Under the pieces are notes generated by a model. That model had not been told where the DNA came from, searched no databases, and was given only the letters and a program-made list of their open reading frames with translations. Made by a program: the position numbers and the translations under genes. Of a stretch of 64,000 nt of DNA, positions 40,385 through 50,170 are shown in pieces. Origin of the DNA: Bin80 sp965261255 (lineage in GTDB: Bacteria > Bacteroidota > Rhodothermia > Rhodothermales > Bin80); NCBI GenBank assembly GCA_965261255.1, contig CBDHCQ010000004.1, positions 372,001-436,000 on the forward strand. Direction: 5' to 3'. Position 1 is the first letter of the stretch, and each line of letters starts with the position of its first letter.

Positions 40385-42859
40385 ATGGAACGTACAGAGT
40401 ATAAACCAGTGCAGGTCACCAAATTTGGAGGCACTTCTGTAGGCACTGCGGAGCGAATCAGGCGGGGCGTACGTTTAGTTCAGGAAATCGCTGCAGACGT
40501 CCAGCGTGTGGTGGTGGTTTCAGCAATGGGAGGGGTTACCGACAGATTGCTGGATTCGATTAAGGCGTCTCTTTCAGAAAAAAAGCTTCCGGACCACATT
40601 GTTGGCGAGTTACATGATCGTCATGCGGCGGCAGTGCGCGAACTTGTGCCGAGCGGAGAACAGCAGCAACTACTTGTATATTTGGAGGAACTTTGGAGGG
40701 AGTTGGAAAGATTATTGAAGGGGATCGCGCTTCTGGGAGAATGCACAGCTCGCACCAGGGATTCCATTCTAAGCATTGGCGAACGGGCTTCCGCTCCACT
40801 TGTAGCGGCGGCTTTTCGTGCTGTTGACGAAAAGTCGAGGCACATGGATGCCCGCAAACTGATCAGGACGGACGCAAACTACGGAGAGGCGCACGTGGAC
40901 TTTGACGAATCCATTCGCCGAATCCGAACAGGCTTCGAAGATCTTCCGCGCGATCAGATTACGGTTGTAACCGGATTCATTGCTTCTGCTTCTGATGGAT
41001 CCACCACGACATTGGGACGCTCGGGGAGTGATTTTACGGCAACTATCCTTGGTTTAGCACTGCGTGCACGGCGTGTGGTCATCTGGACGGATGTTGATGG
41101 GGTACTGTCCGCAGATCCTCGGGATGTCCCCGAAGCATTCCCACTGGCCCGCCTCAGTTATACCGAAGCGGCAGAAATGGCTTATTTCGGGGCTCGCATC
41201 CTGCATCCTCGGACAATGCGACCTGTTCAGTCGCTGGGTATTCCTCTCCTGATCAAGAACTCTCTAAATCCCAAGGCACCAGGTACACTGATCTCCAATG
41301 AGTCGCGTTCGGTAGAGCTCAGAGTAAAGGCAATCTCTACTATTCGGGACGTTGCGGTGGTAATGCTGGAGGGAAGCGGCATGTTAGGCATGCCGGGGAT
41401 TGCCGCGCGGGTTTTCGTTCCTTTGGCGGAGCAAAGTATCAATGTACTGATGATCGCACAGGCTTCCAGTGAGCACAGCATTTGCCTGGTTGTGCGTGAA
41501 TCGGATTCCGATTCGGCCGTAGAAACACTGCGAAGTGCCTTCCAACGTGAATTGGTGTACGGAGATGTTGGCAGGATCTATTCCATCCCAAGATGTGCCA
41601 TTGTCTCTGCCGTGGGAGACAGAATGCGGCATCATCCGGGGTTGGCGGGTCGCATGTTCGCTACATTGGGGCGCAGTCGTGTCAATGTGCTGTCGATTGC
41701 GCAGGGCGCAGCCGAAACGAATATTTCGGCGGTGGTCAGAGACGATGAGGTTCGGCGGGCGGTGCGGGCCTTGCATGAGGCGTTTCCGCTCGGGCGTTTG
41801 CGTGCTCACGTGTGTCTACTGGGACCAGGGCGCGTCGGTGCCCACCTCCTGCAGCTCCTGGCGAAACAGCACAACGATCTGTTGGAGCGTGTTAAGCTGA
41901 ACATTAAGCTCATTGGGCTCGCGAATTCAAGAACAATGCTTTGGGATGCGGATGGACTTGAGTTTGGCACAGCAGTTTCCAAGCTCGCCGATGGGCGTCC
42001 GGCAAACCTTGACTGGTTGGTTGAACAACTGGGCGCTAGTCGGCTGGAACGGATCATTGTCGTGGATGCTACGGCAAGTCAGGCAGTCGCGGCCCGGTAC
42101 CCCGATTTCCTTGAACTCGGACTGGGCGTTGTAACTGCGAATAAACTGGCAAATACACTAGATCTGCCGTTTTATCAACGTCTGCAAAAGGCGGCCAAGC
42201 GGCGCGAAGTAGCTTTCCGTTATGAAACCACAGTCGGTGCAGCTCTTCCGGTTATTTCTACACTCAAGGATCTGGTAAGAACCGGAGATCCGGTTCATAG
42301 GATTGAAGGCGTTCTGTCAGGAACGCTGGCATACGTTTTCAACAGTCTTGATGTAGGGGAATCCTTTTCTTCAATCGTGGAGCGTGCGCACGCGAATGGT
42401 TGGACAGAACCGGATCCGGCGGATGATCTAAGCGGGGAAGATGTTGCTCGAAAGCTGCTGATCCTGGCCCGTGAACTCGGTCTTGCCGTCGAACGGGATG
42501 ATATCAGGGTTGAATCCCTGTTGCCGGCAGGACTTCTGCCGGGTACCCCGGAGGCGCTTTTTTGTGAACTCAAAAAGGTTGATCACGAATGGAAAGCGCG
42601 GGTTGAGGAAGCAGCGCGTCAAGGCAAGCGGTTACGTTATATCGCCAGACTTGACGATGGACGATTGGATGTTAGTGTGCAGTCTGTGTCCAGTGACTCC
42701 CCGTTTGCCAAAGCGCCGGGGCGGGGAAATATTGTCGTGTTCACGACGGATCGTTATAACGACGAGCCATTGGTTGTGCAGGGGCCAGGGGCAGGCCTGG
42801 GGGTTACAGCCGGGGGGCTTCTGGCTGACCTAATCTATTCAGCAGAAATTATGCCCTGA
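40385..42859 (+). CDS. thrA: Bifunctional aspartate kinase / homoserine dehydrogenase
   Basis: 824 residues, the usual length for ThrA. The start ATG is preceded by AAAGGA. The aspartate kinase domain opens with K13-F-G-G-T-S-V-G and continues with VVVVSAMGG, GRSGSDFTAT and VWTDVDGV. Two ACT-type segments lie at ~315-460 (VMLEGSGMLGMPGIAARVF, SAVGDRMRHHPGLAGRMF). The homoserine dehydrogenase domain starts with an NAD(P)-binding GPGRVG near 477 and carries VVTANKLAN, YETTVGAALPVISTLKDL and EGVLSGTLAYVFN. It catalyses the first and third steps from aspartate toward threonine, methionine and lysine. dapB and dapA follow within 35 and 12 nt, so the three genes probably form an operon. Feedback control through the ACT region is expected from the family, but the effector cannot be read. 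Confidence 0.96.
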   Translation: MERTEYKPVQVTKFGGTSVGTAERIRRGVRLVQEIAADVQRVVVVSAMGGVTDRLLDSIKASLSEKKLPDHIVGELHDRHAAAVRELVPSGEQQQLLVYLEELWRELERLLKGIALLGECTARTRDSILSIGERASAPLVAAAFRAVDEKSRHMDARKLIRTDANYGEAHVDFDESIRRIRTGFEDLPRDQITVVTGFIASASDGSTTTLGRSGSDFTATILGLALRARRVVIWTDVDGVLSADPRDVPEAFPLARLSYTEAAEMAYFGARILHPRTMRPVQSLGIPLLIKNSLNPKAPGTLISNESRSVELRVKAISTIRDVAVVMLEGSGMLGMPGIAARVFVPLAEQSINVLMIAQASSEHSICLVVRESDSDSAVETLRSAFQRELVYGDVGRIYSIPRCAIVSAVGDRMRHHPGLAGRMFATLGRSRVNVLSIAQGAAETNISAVVRDDEVRRAVRALHEAFPLGRLRAHVCLLGPGRVGAHLLQLLAKQHNDLLERVKLNIKLIGLANSRTMLWDADGLEFGTAVSKLADGRPANLDWLVEQLGASRLERIIVVDATASQAVAARYPDFLELGLGVVTANKLANTLDLPFYQRLQKAAKRREVAFRYETTVGAALPVISTLKDLVRTGDPVHRIEGVLSGTLAYVFNSLDVGESFSSIVERAHANGWTEPDPADDLSGEDVARKLLILARELGLAVERDDIRVESLLPAGLLPGTPEALFCELKKVDHEWKARVEEAARQGKRLRYIARLDDGRLDVSVQSVSSDSPFAKAPGRGNIVVFTTDRYNDEPLVVQGPGAGLGVTAGGLLADLIYSAEIMP

Positions 42860-42894
42860 TTCGCAGGGACCTTTATTGCCTCTATTTAGCTTTG

Positions 42895-43641
42895 ATGTCA
42901 GTTTCGTTACAAATTGCGATCGCTGGTACCGGACGTATGGGAAGCGCGGTTGCAGCATCGGCGACTTCACGAGGGCATGAGATCAGCCAATGTTTTAACC
43001 GTGAGAATCCCGTAACCGAGGCAGCATTTAAGCGTAAACCCGATGTCGTTATCGACTTTACACAGCCGGCAATAACAGTCCAGAACATTGCGGCTTACTG
43101 CAGGGCGAATGTACCTGCGGTGGTCGGTACAACAGGGTGGTATGATAAAGTCAAAGACGTCCGTCGTCTTGTGAACCAGCATAATGCCGCTGTGCTGTAC
43201 AGCCCCAATTACTCCCTAGGAATACAACTCGTCCTGCAGGCATTGCGTGCAATGGCTCCATTACTAAACAAGCTGCCAGAATTCGATGTGGCCTTGCATG
43301 AGTTGCATCATACAGCGAAGATTGATTCTCCTAGCGGTACGGCCATCAATCTGGCAACCGAACTAGTTGAGAATATTGAAAGAAAACACAAGTGGGGAGG
43401 TCCCACAACGCCGCACGATCCATCACAGCTTGAGGTTTCAGCAACCCGGCTGGGACACGTATTTGGGCAGCATCGGGTGATCATTGATAGCCCTGCAGAC
43501 AACATCCTATTAGAGCACACCGCCAAAAGTCGTGACGGTTTTGCTCTGGGGGCAGTACGCGCCGCGGAGTGGATACAGGGACGAACTGGATTGTTCACGC
43601 TGGAGGATATGCTTTCTGACTGGTTTTCAGTGACCCAATAA
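42895..43641 (+). CDS. dapB: 4-hydroxy-tetrahydrodipicolinate reductase
   Basis: 248 residues from the ATG at 42895 (a TTG one codon upstream is less likely). The N-terminal nucleotide-binding loop is G-T-G-R-M-G; VVIDFTQPAI and VVGTTGW follow. The catalytic region is E-L-H-H-T-A-K-I-D-S-P-S-G-T-A, with the His pair and Lys characteristic of DapB. It reduces 4-hydroxy-tetrahydrodipicolinate in the lysine/diaminopimelate pathway in the cytoplasm. It sits between thrA (35 nt upstream) and dapA (12 nt downstream), so aspartate-pathway entry and the lysine branch are encoded together. Confidence 0.95.
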   Translation: MSVSLQIAIAGTGRMGSAVAASATSRGHEISQCFNRENPVTEAAFKRKPDVVIDFTQPAITVQNIAAYCRANVPAVVGTTGWYDKVKDVRRLVNQHNAAVLYSPNYSLGIQLVLQALRAMAPLLNKLPEFDVALHELHHTAKIDSPSGTAINLATELVENIERKHKWGGPTTPHDPSQLEVSATRLGHVFGQHRVIIDSPADNILLEHTAKSRDGFALGAVRAAEWIQGRTGLFTLEDMLSDWFSVTQ

Positions 43642-43653
43642 ATATGACTTCAA

Positions 43654-44562
43654 ATGCTGTTTAGAGGTGCTGCGCCGGCGCTTGTGACGCCCTTCTCCGC
43701 AACAGGCGCGATTGATAAAGCTGCATTCTGTGGATTGCTTGAACATCAGATTACATCGGGGGCTTCTGCGCTGGTTGTTCTCGGTACGACGGGCGAAAAT
43801 CCGACGGTTACGTCCACGGAAAGAAGCGAGCTGGTTGCCACTGCGGTTGAGTATGTATCTGGTCGTGTTCCGGTTATAGTTGGCACGGGTACTAATTCGA
43901 CGGCTGAAAGCATTACGTTTTCTATTGAAGCCGAGCGATTGGGAGCTGACGGTTTACTCGTTGTCGGTCCTTACTACAACAAGCCCCCTCAAAGGGGATT
44001 TGAAGCGCATATAGCGGCCATTGCGGCAGCAACCTCGTGCCCTATCATACTCTACAATGTCCCCAGCCGTACAGGCTTTGACATTGACCTAGAGACCATT
44101 CTTAACCTGGCAAACGAAATCCCAGCCGTAGTAGGAGTGAAGGAGGCTTCTGGTGATTTTTCAAAGGTCGCAGATCTTATCCAGGGTCGACCGGATGGGT
44201 TTGCAGTGTATTCCGGGGATGATGAGTGGACGCTATTCTTCCTGGTTCTTGGAGGAGATGGGGTTATTTCGGTTGTCAGCAATATTCTTCCACGCATGAT
44301 GCACAAACTTACACAAGTCGGTTTGCAGGGTGATCTGACTAGCGCAGCAGACATTCACCATTCGCTAGTGCATGCAATGCGAGCGTGTTTTTTCGATACC
44401 AATCCGATACCCGTCAAGGCGGTTCTGGCTCATCTTGGAAAGTGTAGGCCTACGGTGCGTCTGCCTCTGGTCGAATTGCCTCCCGAGAAAGAAAGCAGGG
44501 TAATGGCTGCGTTTGCTACGGCACTGGAAGACGAACTTGGAATTCAAGACAGTTCCTGGTAG
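43654..44562 (+). CDS. dapA: 4-hydroxy-tetrahydrodipicolinate synthase
   Basis: 302 residues, typical DapA length. TIM-barrel signatures are G-A-A-P-A-L-V-T-P-F, V-L-G-T-T-G-E-N-P, LLVVGPYYNKPPQRG, I-L-Y134-N-V-P-S-R-T-G and V-V-G-V-K163-E-A-S-G-D, where Lys163 forms the Schiff base with pyruvate and Tyr134 belongs to the catalytic triad. It condenses pyruvate with aspartate semialdehyde, the committed step to lysine and diaminopimelate. It starts 12 nt after dapB and ends the thrA-dapB-dapA cluster. No attenuator or lysine riboswitch was seen upstream of the cluster. Confidence 0.96.
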   Translation: MLFRGAAPALVTPFSATGAIDKAAFCGLLEHQITSGASALVVLGTTGENPTVTSTERSELVATAVEYVSGRVPVIVGTGTNSTAESITFSIEAERLGADGLLVVGPYYNKPPQRGFEAHIAAIAAATSCPIILYNVPSRTGFDIDLETILNLANEIPAVVGVKEASGDFSKVADLIQGRPDGFAVYSGDDEWTLFFLVLGGDGVISVVSNILPRMMHKLTQVGLQGDLTSAADIHHSLVHAMRACFFDTNPIPVKAVLAHLGKCRPTVRLPLVELPPEKESRVMAAFATALEDELGIQDSSW

Positions 44563-44881
44563 TTATGTGCCCATTTCTGAATCAAAGGGAGATGCGTCAT
44601 AGAAGTAAGCAGTAGCAGGGGATTAGGTAGTGCAGAATTCATCGTGTAACCTGTACATAAATGGGCCGATCCTCGGTTTCCAAACGCTCACTTAGGCGTA
44701 TAACTATCTGAATTTGTCTGGTGAATATGGTCTGTATTCACGGATAAAGCATAGCATAGTCGAGGCATATGCCCAGTATGATAAAGGCAACGAATGCACT
44801 AAATGAAGAAGCTTTGTAAGAAGCGGAGGGCATGCCATTACGGCGGCATTGTGCATCGACCAGTCACATAAACAGGATTAA
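44563..44881. other. Intergenic region upstream of gyrA, no gene seen
   Basis: About 319 bp between dapA and gyrA with no supported reading frame. It probably contains the gyrA promoter, but no clear -35/-10 pair was identified. The ribosome-binding sequence AGGA lies just before the gyrA ATG. Confidence 0.5.
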
Positions 44882-47461
44882 ATGGCCGACCTTGTTTCTG
44901 AAGTAGGGGATGATAACGGACGTATTGTGCCGTTAAACATCATTGAGGAGATGGAAGCTTCCTACATTGATTATTCAATGTCGGTGATCGTGGGACGGGC
45001 GCTTCCTGATGTTCGGGATGGCCTTAAGCCGGTGCACCGGCGCGTGTTGTATGGCATGCGGGAGTTGGGGCTTGGTCCGGGTTCGACCTACAAAAAGAGC
45101 GCCCGTATTGTAGGTGAAGTGTTGGGTAAGTATCACCCGCACGGTGATTCGTCGGTCTACGATACGATGGTGCGGATGGCACAGGAGTTTTCACTCCGCT
45201 ATCCACTTGTGGACGGTCAGGGTAATTTTGGATCAGTAGATGGGGATTCTGCCGCTGCAATGCGGTACACAGAAGCACGTCTGACACGCCCTGCCGCAGA
45301 GTTGCTTCGGGATATCAGGCAGGATACCATTGATTTTCAGGAAAATTTTGACGGTTCACTTCAAGAGCCCATTGTCCTGCCTGCGTCATTCCCGAACCTA
45401 CTGGTCAACGGAGGCGACGGTATTGCTGTGGGCATGGCAACCAAAATCCCCCCGCATAACCTTCGCGAGGTAGCTGATGCCATCATAGCCTATATAGAAA
45501 ACCCAGAAATTGATACGCTGGGGCTTATGGAGTATGTCCCTGGTCCGGATTTCCCGACAGGAGGTATCATTCACGGTATCAATGGGATCCAGAAGGCCTA
45601 TCACACTGGTCGGGGCCGTGTTGTCATCAGAGCGCGTATGCATGAGGAGGAGCTGCGCAAGGGCCGAGAAGCATTGATCATTACAGAGTTGCCTTATCAG
45701 GTTAACAAGGCCCTGCTGATAACCAAAATAGCGGACCTTGTACGTGACAAGCGCATCCAGAGCATAAGTGACCTGCGTGATGAGAGCGACCGTGACGGGA
45801 TGCGTATCGTTATTGAGCTCAAGAAGGATGCGATTGCCAAGGTTGTTGAAAACAAGCTCTATAAGTATTCCAAGTGTCAGCACACCTTTGGTGCAAACCT
45901 GGTGGCTCTGGTTAATGGCCGCCCGGAGGTACTCACGTTAAAGGATGCGATTGTTCATTTTGTAAATCACCGGCATGAGGTCGTCACCCGGCGCACGCAG
46001 TACCAACTTAATGAAGCCGAGAAACAGGCGCATATACTGGAGGGACTCACAATTGCACTGGATCATCTGGATGCAATTATTACGATGATTCGTGAATCTG
46101 CTGACACAGCGGAAGCTCGTGAGTGCCTTATGGCAGGAGTGTGGCCAGGGAAACTGACCCTTGCCCAACTCGAAAAGCTGGGTTTATCAGCAGAAGCACC
46201 GGGGCAAGCAGACCATGGTAGAGCCTCCTGGTTGAGTGAAGCCCAGGCGGATGCAATCCTCGCACTTCGACTTAACCGGCTGACCGGCCTGGAGCGCGAC
46301 AAGATCGTGACAGACTTTGAAGCGAAGAAGAAGGAGGTTGTGGGTTTGACTGCGATCCTCGGCAGTGAGGAGCGTCGGATGAACATCATCAAGGAAGAGA
46401 TCCGGGATCTGGCAGAAAAACATGGAGATGCACGTCGTACGAAGATTGATTCCTCGGGAAGTGGAGATATATTGATCGAAGACCTGATCAGTAATGATCA
46501 GGTTGTCGTTACGATATCTCACCAGGGAATCCTCAAGCGTACGGCTGCGCAGGAATTTCAGGCTCAGGGGCGTGGTGGGAAAGGTTCACGGGGAAGCAGC
46601 CTGCGCAGGGACGATTATGTTGAGCACCTGTTTGTTTCGTACAACCTGGATTACCTGTTGATTTTCACGGATCATGGTAAGTGCTACTGGTTGCGGGTGT
46701 TCCGCATTCCGGCTGGTGGGCGGGCGGCACGTGGTCGCAGCATTCGTAACCTAATTTCTATTGCAGCAGATGATCGTATTCGGGCCATATTACCGATTAG
46801 CCGAGAGGACTTCTTGAGTGAAGAGTACCTGAAGTCGCATTATGTATTGATGGCAACGCGCCTCGGTATGCTCAAAAAAACGACTCTTTGGGCGTTTCGC
46901 TATCCCTGGCAAGCGGGCATTAAAGCTATTGTTGTTCGGGAGGATGATGCCGTGTTGGAGGCTCGCTTGACCGACGGTAAGAGGCAGATAGTTCTGGCAA
47001 CATCGGCGGGCCGGGCAAACCGGCGCAGTGAGGAGCGGATACGCTCAATGGGGCGTGTTACACGGGGGGTGATCGGGATAAGGCTCGGAGAAGGTGAACG
47101 TGTGATTGGTATGGTAGTGATTTCAGAGGACACCGATCGCACGCTTCTAACGATCAGTGCAAATGGTTACGGAAAGCGCACGGAGATCAGCAAGTATCCG
47201 TTACACTCGAATGCGGGGAAGGGGGTTATAGCGCATAGAATAAATGAGAAGACGGGAGCACTTGTGGCACTCCATGGCGTGACAGATACGGATGACCTGA
47301 TGATCATCACACAGAATGGCAAACTGATTCGTCAGTCTGTAAATAAAATTTCGCAGATTGCGAGGTATGCGATAGGTGTGCGCACGATCCGCCTTGAAGA
47401 GGATGATGCCATCGCCGACGTTACACGTGTTGTTGAGGAAGAGGAGGAGTCAACTGAATAG
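44882..47461 (+). CDS. gyrA: DNA gyrase subunit A
   Basis: 859 residues. The N terminus has IIEEMEASYIDYSMSVIVGRALPDVRDGLKPVHRR. The quinolone-resistance region reads G-K-Y-H-P-H-G-D-S-S-V-Y-D, keeping the Ser and Asp of drug-sensitive enzymes. The catalytic Tyr is in A-A-A-M-R-Y-T-E. The breakage-reunion domain runs to ~520, then the C-terminal beta-pinwheel contains the GyrA box as Q-G-R-G-G-K-G (E. coli has QRRGGKG), which separates it from ParC. It forms the A2B2 gyrase that introduces negative supercoils; gyrB is not in the window. The C terminus ends in an acidic tail (EEEEESTE). It is convergent with the lysine aminotransferase gene. Confidence 0.96.
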   Translation: MADLVSEVGDDNGRIVPLNIIEEMEASYIDYSMSVIVGRALPDVRDGLKPVHRRVLYGMRELGLGPGSTYKKSARIVGEVLGKYHPHGDSSVYDTMVRMAQEFSLRYPLVDGQGNFGSVDGDSAAAMRYTEARLTRPAAELLRDIRQDTIDFQENFDGSLQEPIVLPASFPNLLVNGGDGIAVGMATKIPPHNLREVADAIIAYIENPEIDTLGLMEYVPGPDFPTGGIIHGINGIQKAYHTGRGRVVIRARMHEEELRKGREALIITELPYQVNKALLITKIADLVRDKRIQSISDLRDESDRDGMRIVIELKKDAIAKVVENKLYKYSKCQHTFGANLVALVNGRPEVLTLKDAIVHFVNHRHEVVTRRTQYQLNEAEKQAHILEGLTIALDHLDAIITMIRESADTAEARECLMAGVWPGKLTLAQLEKLGLSAEAPGQADHGRASWLSEAQADAILALRLNRLTGLERDKIVTDFEAKKKEVVGLTAILGSEERRMNIIKEEIRDLAEKHGDARRTKIDSSGSGDILIEDLISNDQVVVTISHQGILKRTAAQEFQAQGRGGKGSRGSSLRRDDYVEHLFVSYNLDYLLIFTDHGKCYWLRVFRIPAGGRAARGRSIRNLISIAADDRIRAILPISREDFLSEEYLKSHYVLMATRLGMLKKTTLWAFRYPWQAGIKAIVVREDDAVLEARLTDGKRQIVLATSAGRANRRSEERIRSMGRVTRGVIGIRLGEGERVIGMVVISEDTDRTLLTISANGYGKRTEISKYPLHSNAGKGVIAHRINEKTGALVALHGVTDTDDLMIITQNGKLIRQSVNKISQIARYAIGVRTIRLEEDDAIADVTRVVEEEEESTE

Positions 47462-47684
47462 TTTCTTGCAGGGATAGCTGGATTGAACCGGTCGCGCCGG
47501 CATCCTCATTGCATCTCATCACCTGAGAGCAGTAAACCGGAATGTAGCCCCCTGGTAGAGGATGGGGAGTTGCTGCTCTATCCTGCGCATACTATTTGCG
47601 AACCACGCCGCCTGTAGGGTCCAAGCGCCAAAACAATTGTTATTGAAGACGGGCTGGGACTGCTCACCCAATCAGATCGGTTGT

Positions 47685-49127
47685 TCACTTGGGGGATAGG
47701 ATCTCCGAGTCGTTTGGGGATGCCTTCGTTTTTGCAGTACACCTGGCTTGTACAACCCGCTCAAATATATCCATTCCAAAATCTAACTCGTTTTGCGTAA
47801 TGATTAGAGGTGGTCGGAAACGAATGGTTGATTGGCCGCAACCGATCACCAACAAGCCGTTCTCGCGGCAAAGCTTGAGCAGTTCATTGCGGAGTGATCT
47901 TGTTGAAACATCAATAGCGCACATGAGGCCACGCCCACGCGCATTTGAGAGGTGATCATTGAAATCGGCTATTTTTTCGAGACGCTTAAGGAGGTGATTT
48001 CCTACAGTACGCGTATTACGGAGGAGTGCATCTTCCTCCATGATCTCCATGATGCGGTCAAATCTCACCATGTCTACCAGGTTGCCTCCCCAAGTAGAGT
48101 TGATTCGACCGGGCTTGACAAATACGTGATCTTCAACCTCATCAAGCCGGTGGCCTGCAAGGACCCCACACACCTGTGTTTTTTTCCCAAAGGCGATCAG
48201 ATCAGGCGTAACTCCCAATTGCTCCCAAGCCCAGAACGTACCTGTGATTCCCGCACCGCATTGTACCTCGTCAAAAATGAGCAGCGCATCGTTCTCCATA
48301 CACAGTTCCTTGAGGGCACTCAGAAACTCTGGCCGAAAATGATTATCCCCTCCTTCACCCTGAATGGTCTCAAGGATGATACAGGCGATCTCATTCTTAC
48401 GCTCAAAGAAGTATGATTTAGCTTCTTCCAGTGCCTGTGCTTCCAGGCGAGTCACATGCTCCAGGTGATCCGCTAATGGGAATGTGATTTTTGGATTCAG
48501 GATACGGGGCCAGTCGAATTTGGGAAAGAATCTTGTTTTCCATGGATCGGATGTATTGGTTAGGGATAATGTGTACCCGCTTCGTCCATGGAAGGCTTCG
48601 CGCAGGTGCATGACATCTTGGCCGTGCTCGCTGGAAATGCCTTTAGCAAGATTTTTGCGCACCTTCCAGTCGAAGGCGGCCTTCAATGTGTTCTCAACGG
48701 CAAGCGCACCACCAGAAATAAAGAATGCGTACGGTAATGTGCTGGGTTGCGCAACACGATTAAAGGTTTCAAGGAACCGTGCCATGTGGGAGGTTTGCAC
48801 ATCCGAGTTTGAAACCTTATTCAGCGCAGCATCCTTTAGTCGTTTGAGTGCGTCCTCATCGGATTCAAGCTTGGGATGATTCATCCCAAGCATATTGCTG
48901 GCAAAGAAACCAAAGAAGTCTACGTAGGGCTTGCCAGTAAGCCCGTCCACTAGTGTGACGCCTTGACTTGCCCGCATATCCAGCACAATGGGCATCATAC
49001 CTTTAGCATTGAGGTGCTTGCCAAATATATCTGGTACCTGTCCTGAGCGAATGCGCATGGATCGTGGAGATTGGTTGAGTTTAGGTTGTTCTGGATCAAT
49101 GACGGCACTGAAAGGTACGCGTGGCAC
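47685..49127 (-). CDS. lat: L-lysine 6-transaminase
   Basis: Class III PLP aminotransferase, 480 residues from a GTG at 49127; an ATG at 49058 (residue 24) is an alternative that would avoid overlap with lipA. It matches L-lysine epsilon-aminotransferases: FFGFFASNMLGMNHP, FISGGALAVENTLKAAFDWK, HLREAFHGRSGYTLSLTNT, the cofactor Asp in LLIFDEVQCGAGITG, and the Schiff-base Lys in A-F-G-K-K-T-Q-V-C-G. The reaction converts lysine and 2-oxoglutarate to allysine (piperideine-6-carboxylate) and glutamate, usually for lysine catabolism. It is divergent from lipA with start regions overlapping by 7 bp. No allysine dehydrogenase gene is adjacent. Confidence 0.88.
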   Translation of the reverse strand: MPRVPFSAVIDPEQPKLNQSPRSMRIRSGQVPDIFGKHLNAKGMMPIVLDMRASQGVTLVDGLTGKPYVDFFGFFASNMLGMNHPKLESDEDALKRLKDAALNKVSNSDVQTSHMARFLETFNRVAQPSTLPYAFFISGGALAVENTLKAAFDWKVRKNLAKGISSEHGQDVMHLREAFHGRSGYTLSLTNTSDPWKTRFFPKFDWPRILNPKITFPLADHLEHVTRLEAQALEEAKSYFFERKNEIACIILETIQGEGGDNHFRPEFLSALKELCMENDALLIFDEVQCGAGITGTFWAWEQLGVTPDLIAFGKKTQVCGVLAGHRLDEVEDHVFVKPGRINSTWGGNLVDMVRFDRIMEIMEEDALLRNTRTVGNHLLKRLEKIADFNDHLSNARGRGLMCAIDVSTRSLRNELLKLCRENGLLVIGCGQSTIRFRPPLIITQNELDFGMDIFERVVQARCTAKTKASPNDSEILSPK

Positions 49128-50104
49128 TAGAGCAGATTCTTAAGCCGTTGAATTCTACAGTGCGTCCATCTCTCCCCGGGGAAGTTACGTTGAAAAAGGT
49201 GTCAGGTGCAATAGGGGATGCAGCCCCGGGTTTCGTTGGCCTACCGCTTGTCGAGACACAGCCGCGTGCTCGACGCCCTGACTGGTTGCGTGTTAAGCTG
49301 CCCTACGGCCCGGTGTACAAGAATCTCGTTGAGTTGATTGACGAGCACGATCTGCATACCGTATGCCAGAGTGCCCGTTGCCCTAACATGGGCGAGTGCT
49401 GGACTGCAGGGACAGCGACCTTCATGATTCTCGGCAATGTATGCACAAGATCCTGTGGCTTCTGTGCTGTTCAGACGGGCAGGCCTGAGCCGGGCCTGGA
49501 TTACGATGAGCCACGTCGTGTAGCCAATGCTGCGCGTATTATGGGTTTGAAGCATGTGGTCGTAACCTCGGTAAATCGCGATGAAAGAGAAGATGGAGGT
49601 GCGCCTATCTTCGCGGAAACAATACGCCGTATCCGAAAAGAAATCCCGGGCTGCACCGTAGAGGTACTGATCCCAGATTTTAGGGGTGTATGGGATGCAC
49701 TGCAGATCGTTTTGGATGAGCGTCCAGAGATCCTTAACCACAATGTGGAGAGCGTACCACGCCTGTACCGTCGAGTACGCCCGCAGGCGGACTATGAACG
49801 CTCATTAAGGGTACTGGAGATTTCAAAGGAGCAGGGGCTGCGTACCAAGAGCGGTATTATGGTTGGCCTGGGGGAGACCGAAGATGAGGTGTTCACGCTG
49901 ATGGACGATTTTGTGCGCGTGGGGGTTGACGTAATGACTATTGGGCAGTACTTACAACCGACGCATATGCATCTACAGGTGGAGGAGTTTATTCACCCCG
50001 ATCAGTTCAGGCGCTATAAAGAAATTGGGGAGGCCAAGGGGATTGAGCATGTTGAGAGCGGTCCGCTGGTACGCAGCTCATACCACGCTGAGCGTCACGT
50101 ATAG
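49121..50104 (+). CDS. lipA: Lipoyl synthase
   Basis: Radical SAM enzyme that inserts two sulfurs into octanoyl groups on lipoyl domains. The auxiliary cluster motif is C-Q-S-A-R-C-P-N-M-G-E-C, the radical SAM cluster is C-T-R-S-C-G-F-C, and the C terminus has R-S-S-Y-H-A, whose Ser ligates the auxiliary cluster. The GTG at 49121 gives 327 residues and an N-terminal extension of ~50 residues before RRPDWLRVKLP. A TTG at 49190 preceded by GGGGAAG would be a more usual start and would remove the overlap with lat. The lipoate ligase or octanoyltransferase gene is not nearby. Confidence 0.95.
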   Translation: MALEQILKPLNSTVRPSLPGEVTLKKVSGAIGDAAPGFVGLPLVETQPRARRPDWLRVKLPYGPVYKNLVELIDEHDLHTVCQSARCPNMGECWTAGTATFMILGNVCTRSCGFCAVQTGRPEPGLDYDEPRRVANAARIMGLKHVVVTSVNRDEREDGGAPIFAETIRRIRKEIPGCTVEVLIPDFRGVWDALQIVLDERPEILNHNVESVPRLYRRVRPQADYERSLRVLEISKEQGLRTKSGIMVGLGETEDEVFTLMDDFVRVGVDVMTIGQYLQPTHMHLQVEEFIHPDQFRRYKEIGEAKGIEHVESGPLVRSSYHAERHV

Positions 50105-50170
50105 CCGTGAAGGACCAGGCGTGCACCGTGCCTGATGCTCTGCAGGATTATCCCTTATCAGCACTGCGGG

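Noticed and set aside
44882..47461. Topoisomerase IV subunit A (ParC) as an alternative to GyrA
   Set aside because: The GyrA-box Q-G-R-G-G-K-G and the full-length pinwheel C-terminal domain favour gyrase.
50116..50134. Hairpin CAGGC/GCCTG after lipA as a terminator
   Set aside because: Short stem and no T-run; insufficient evidence.
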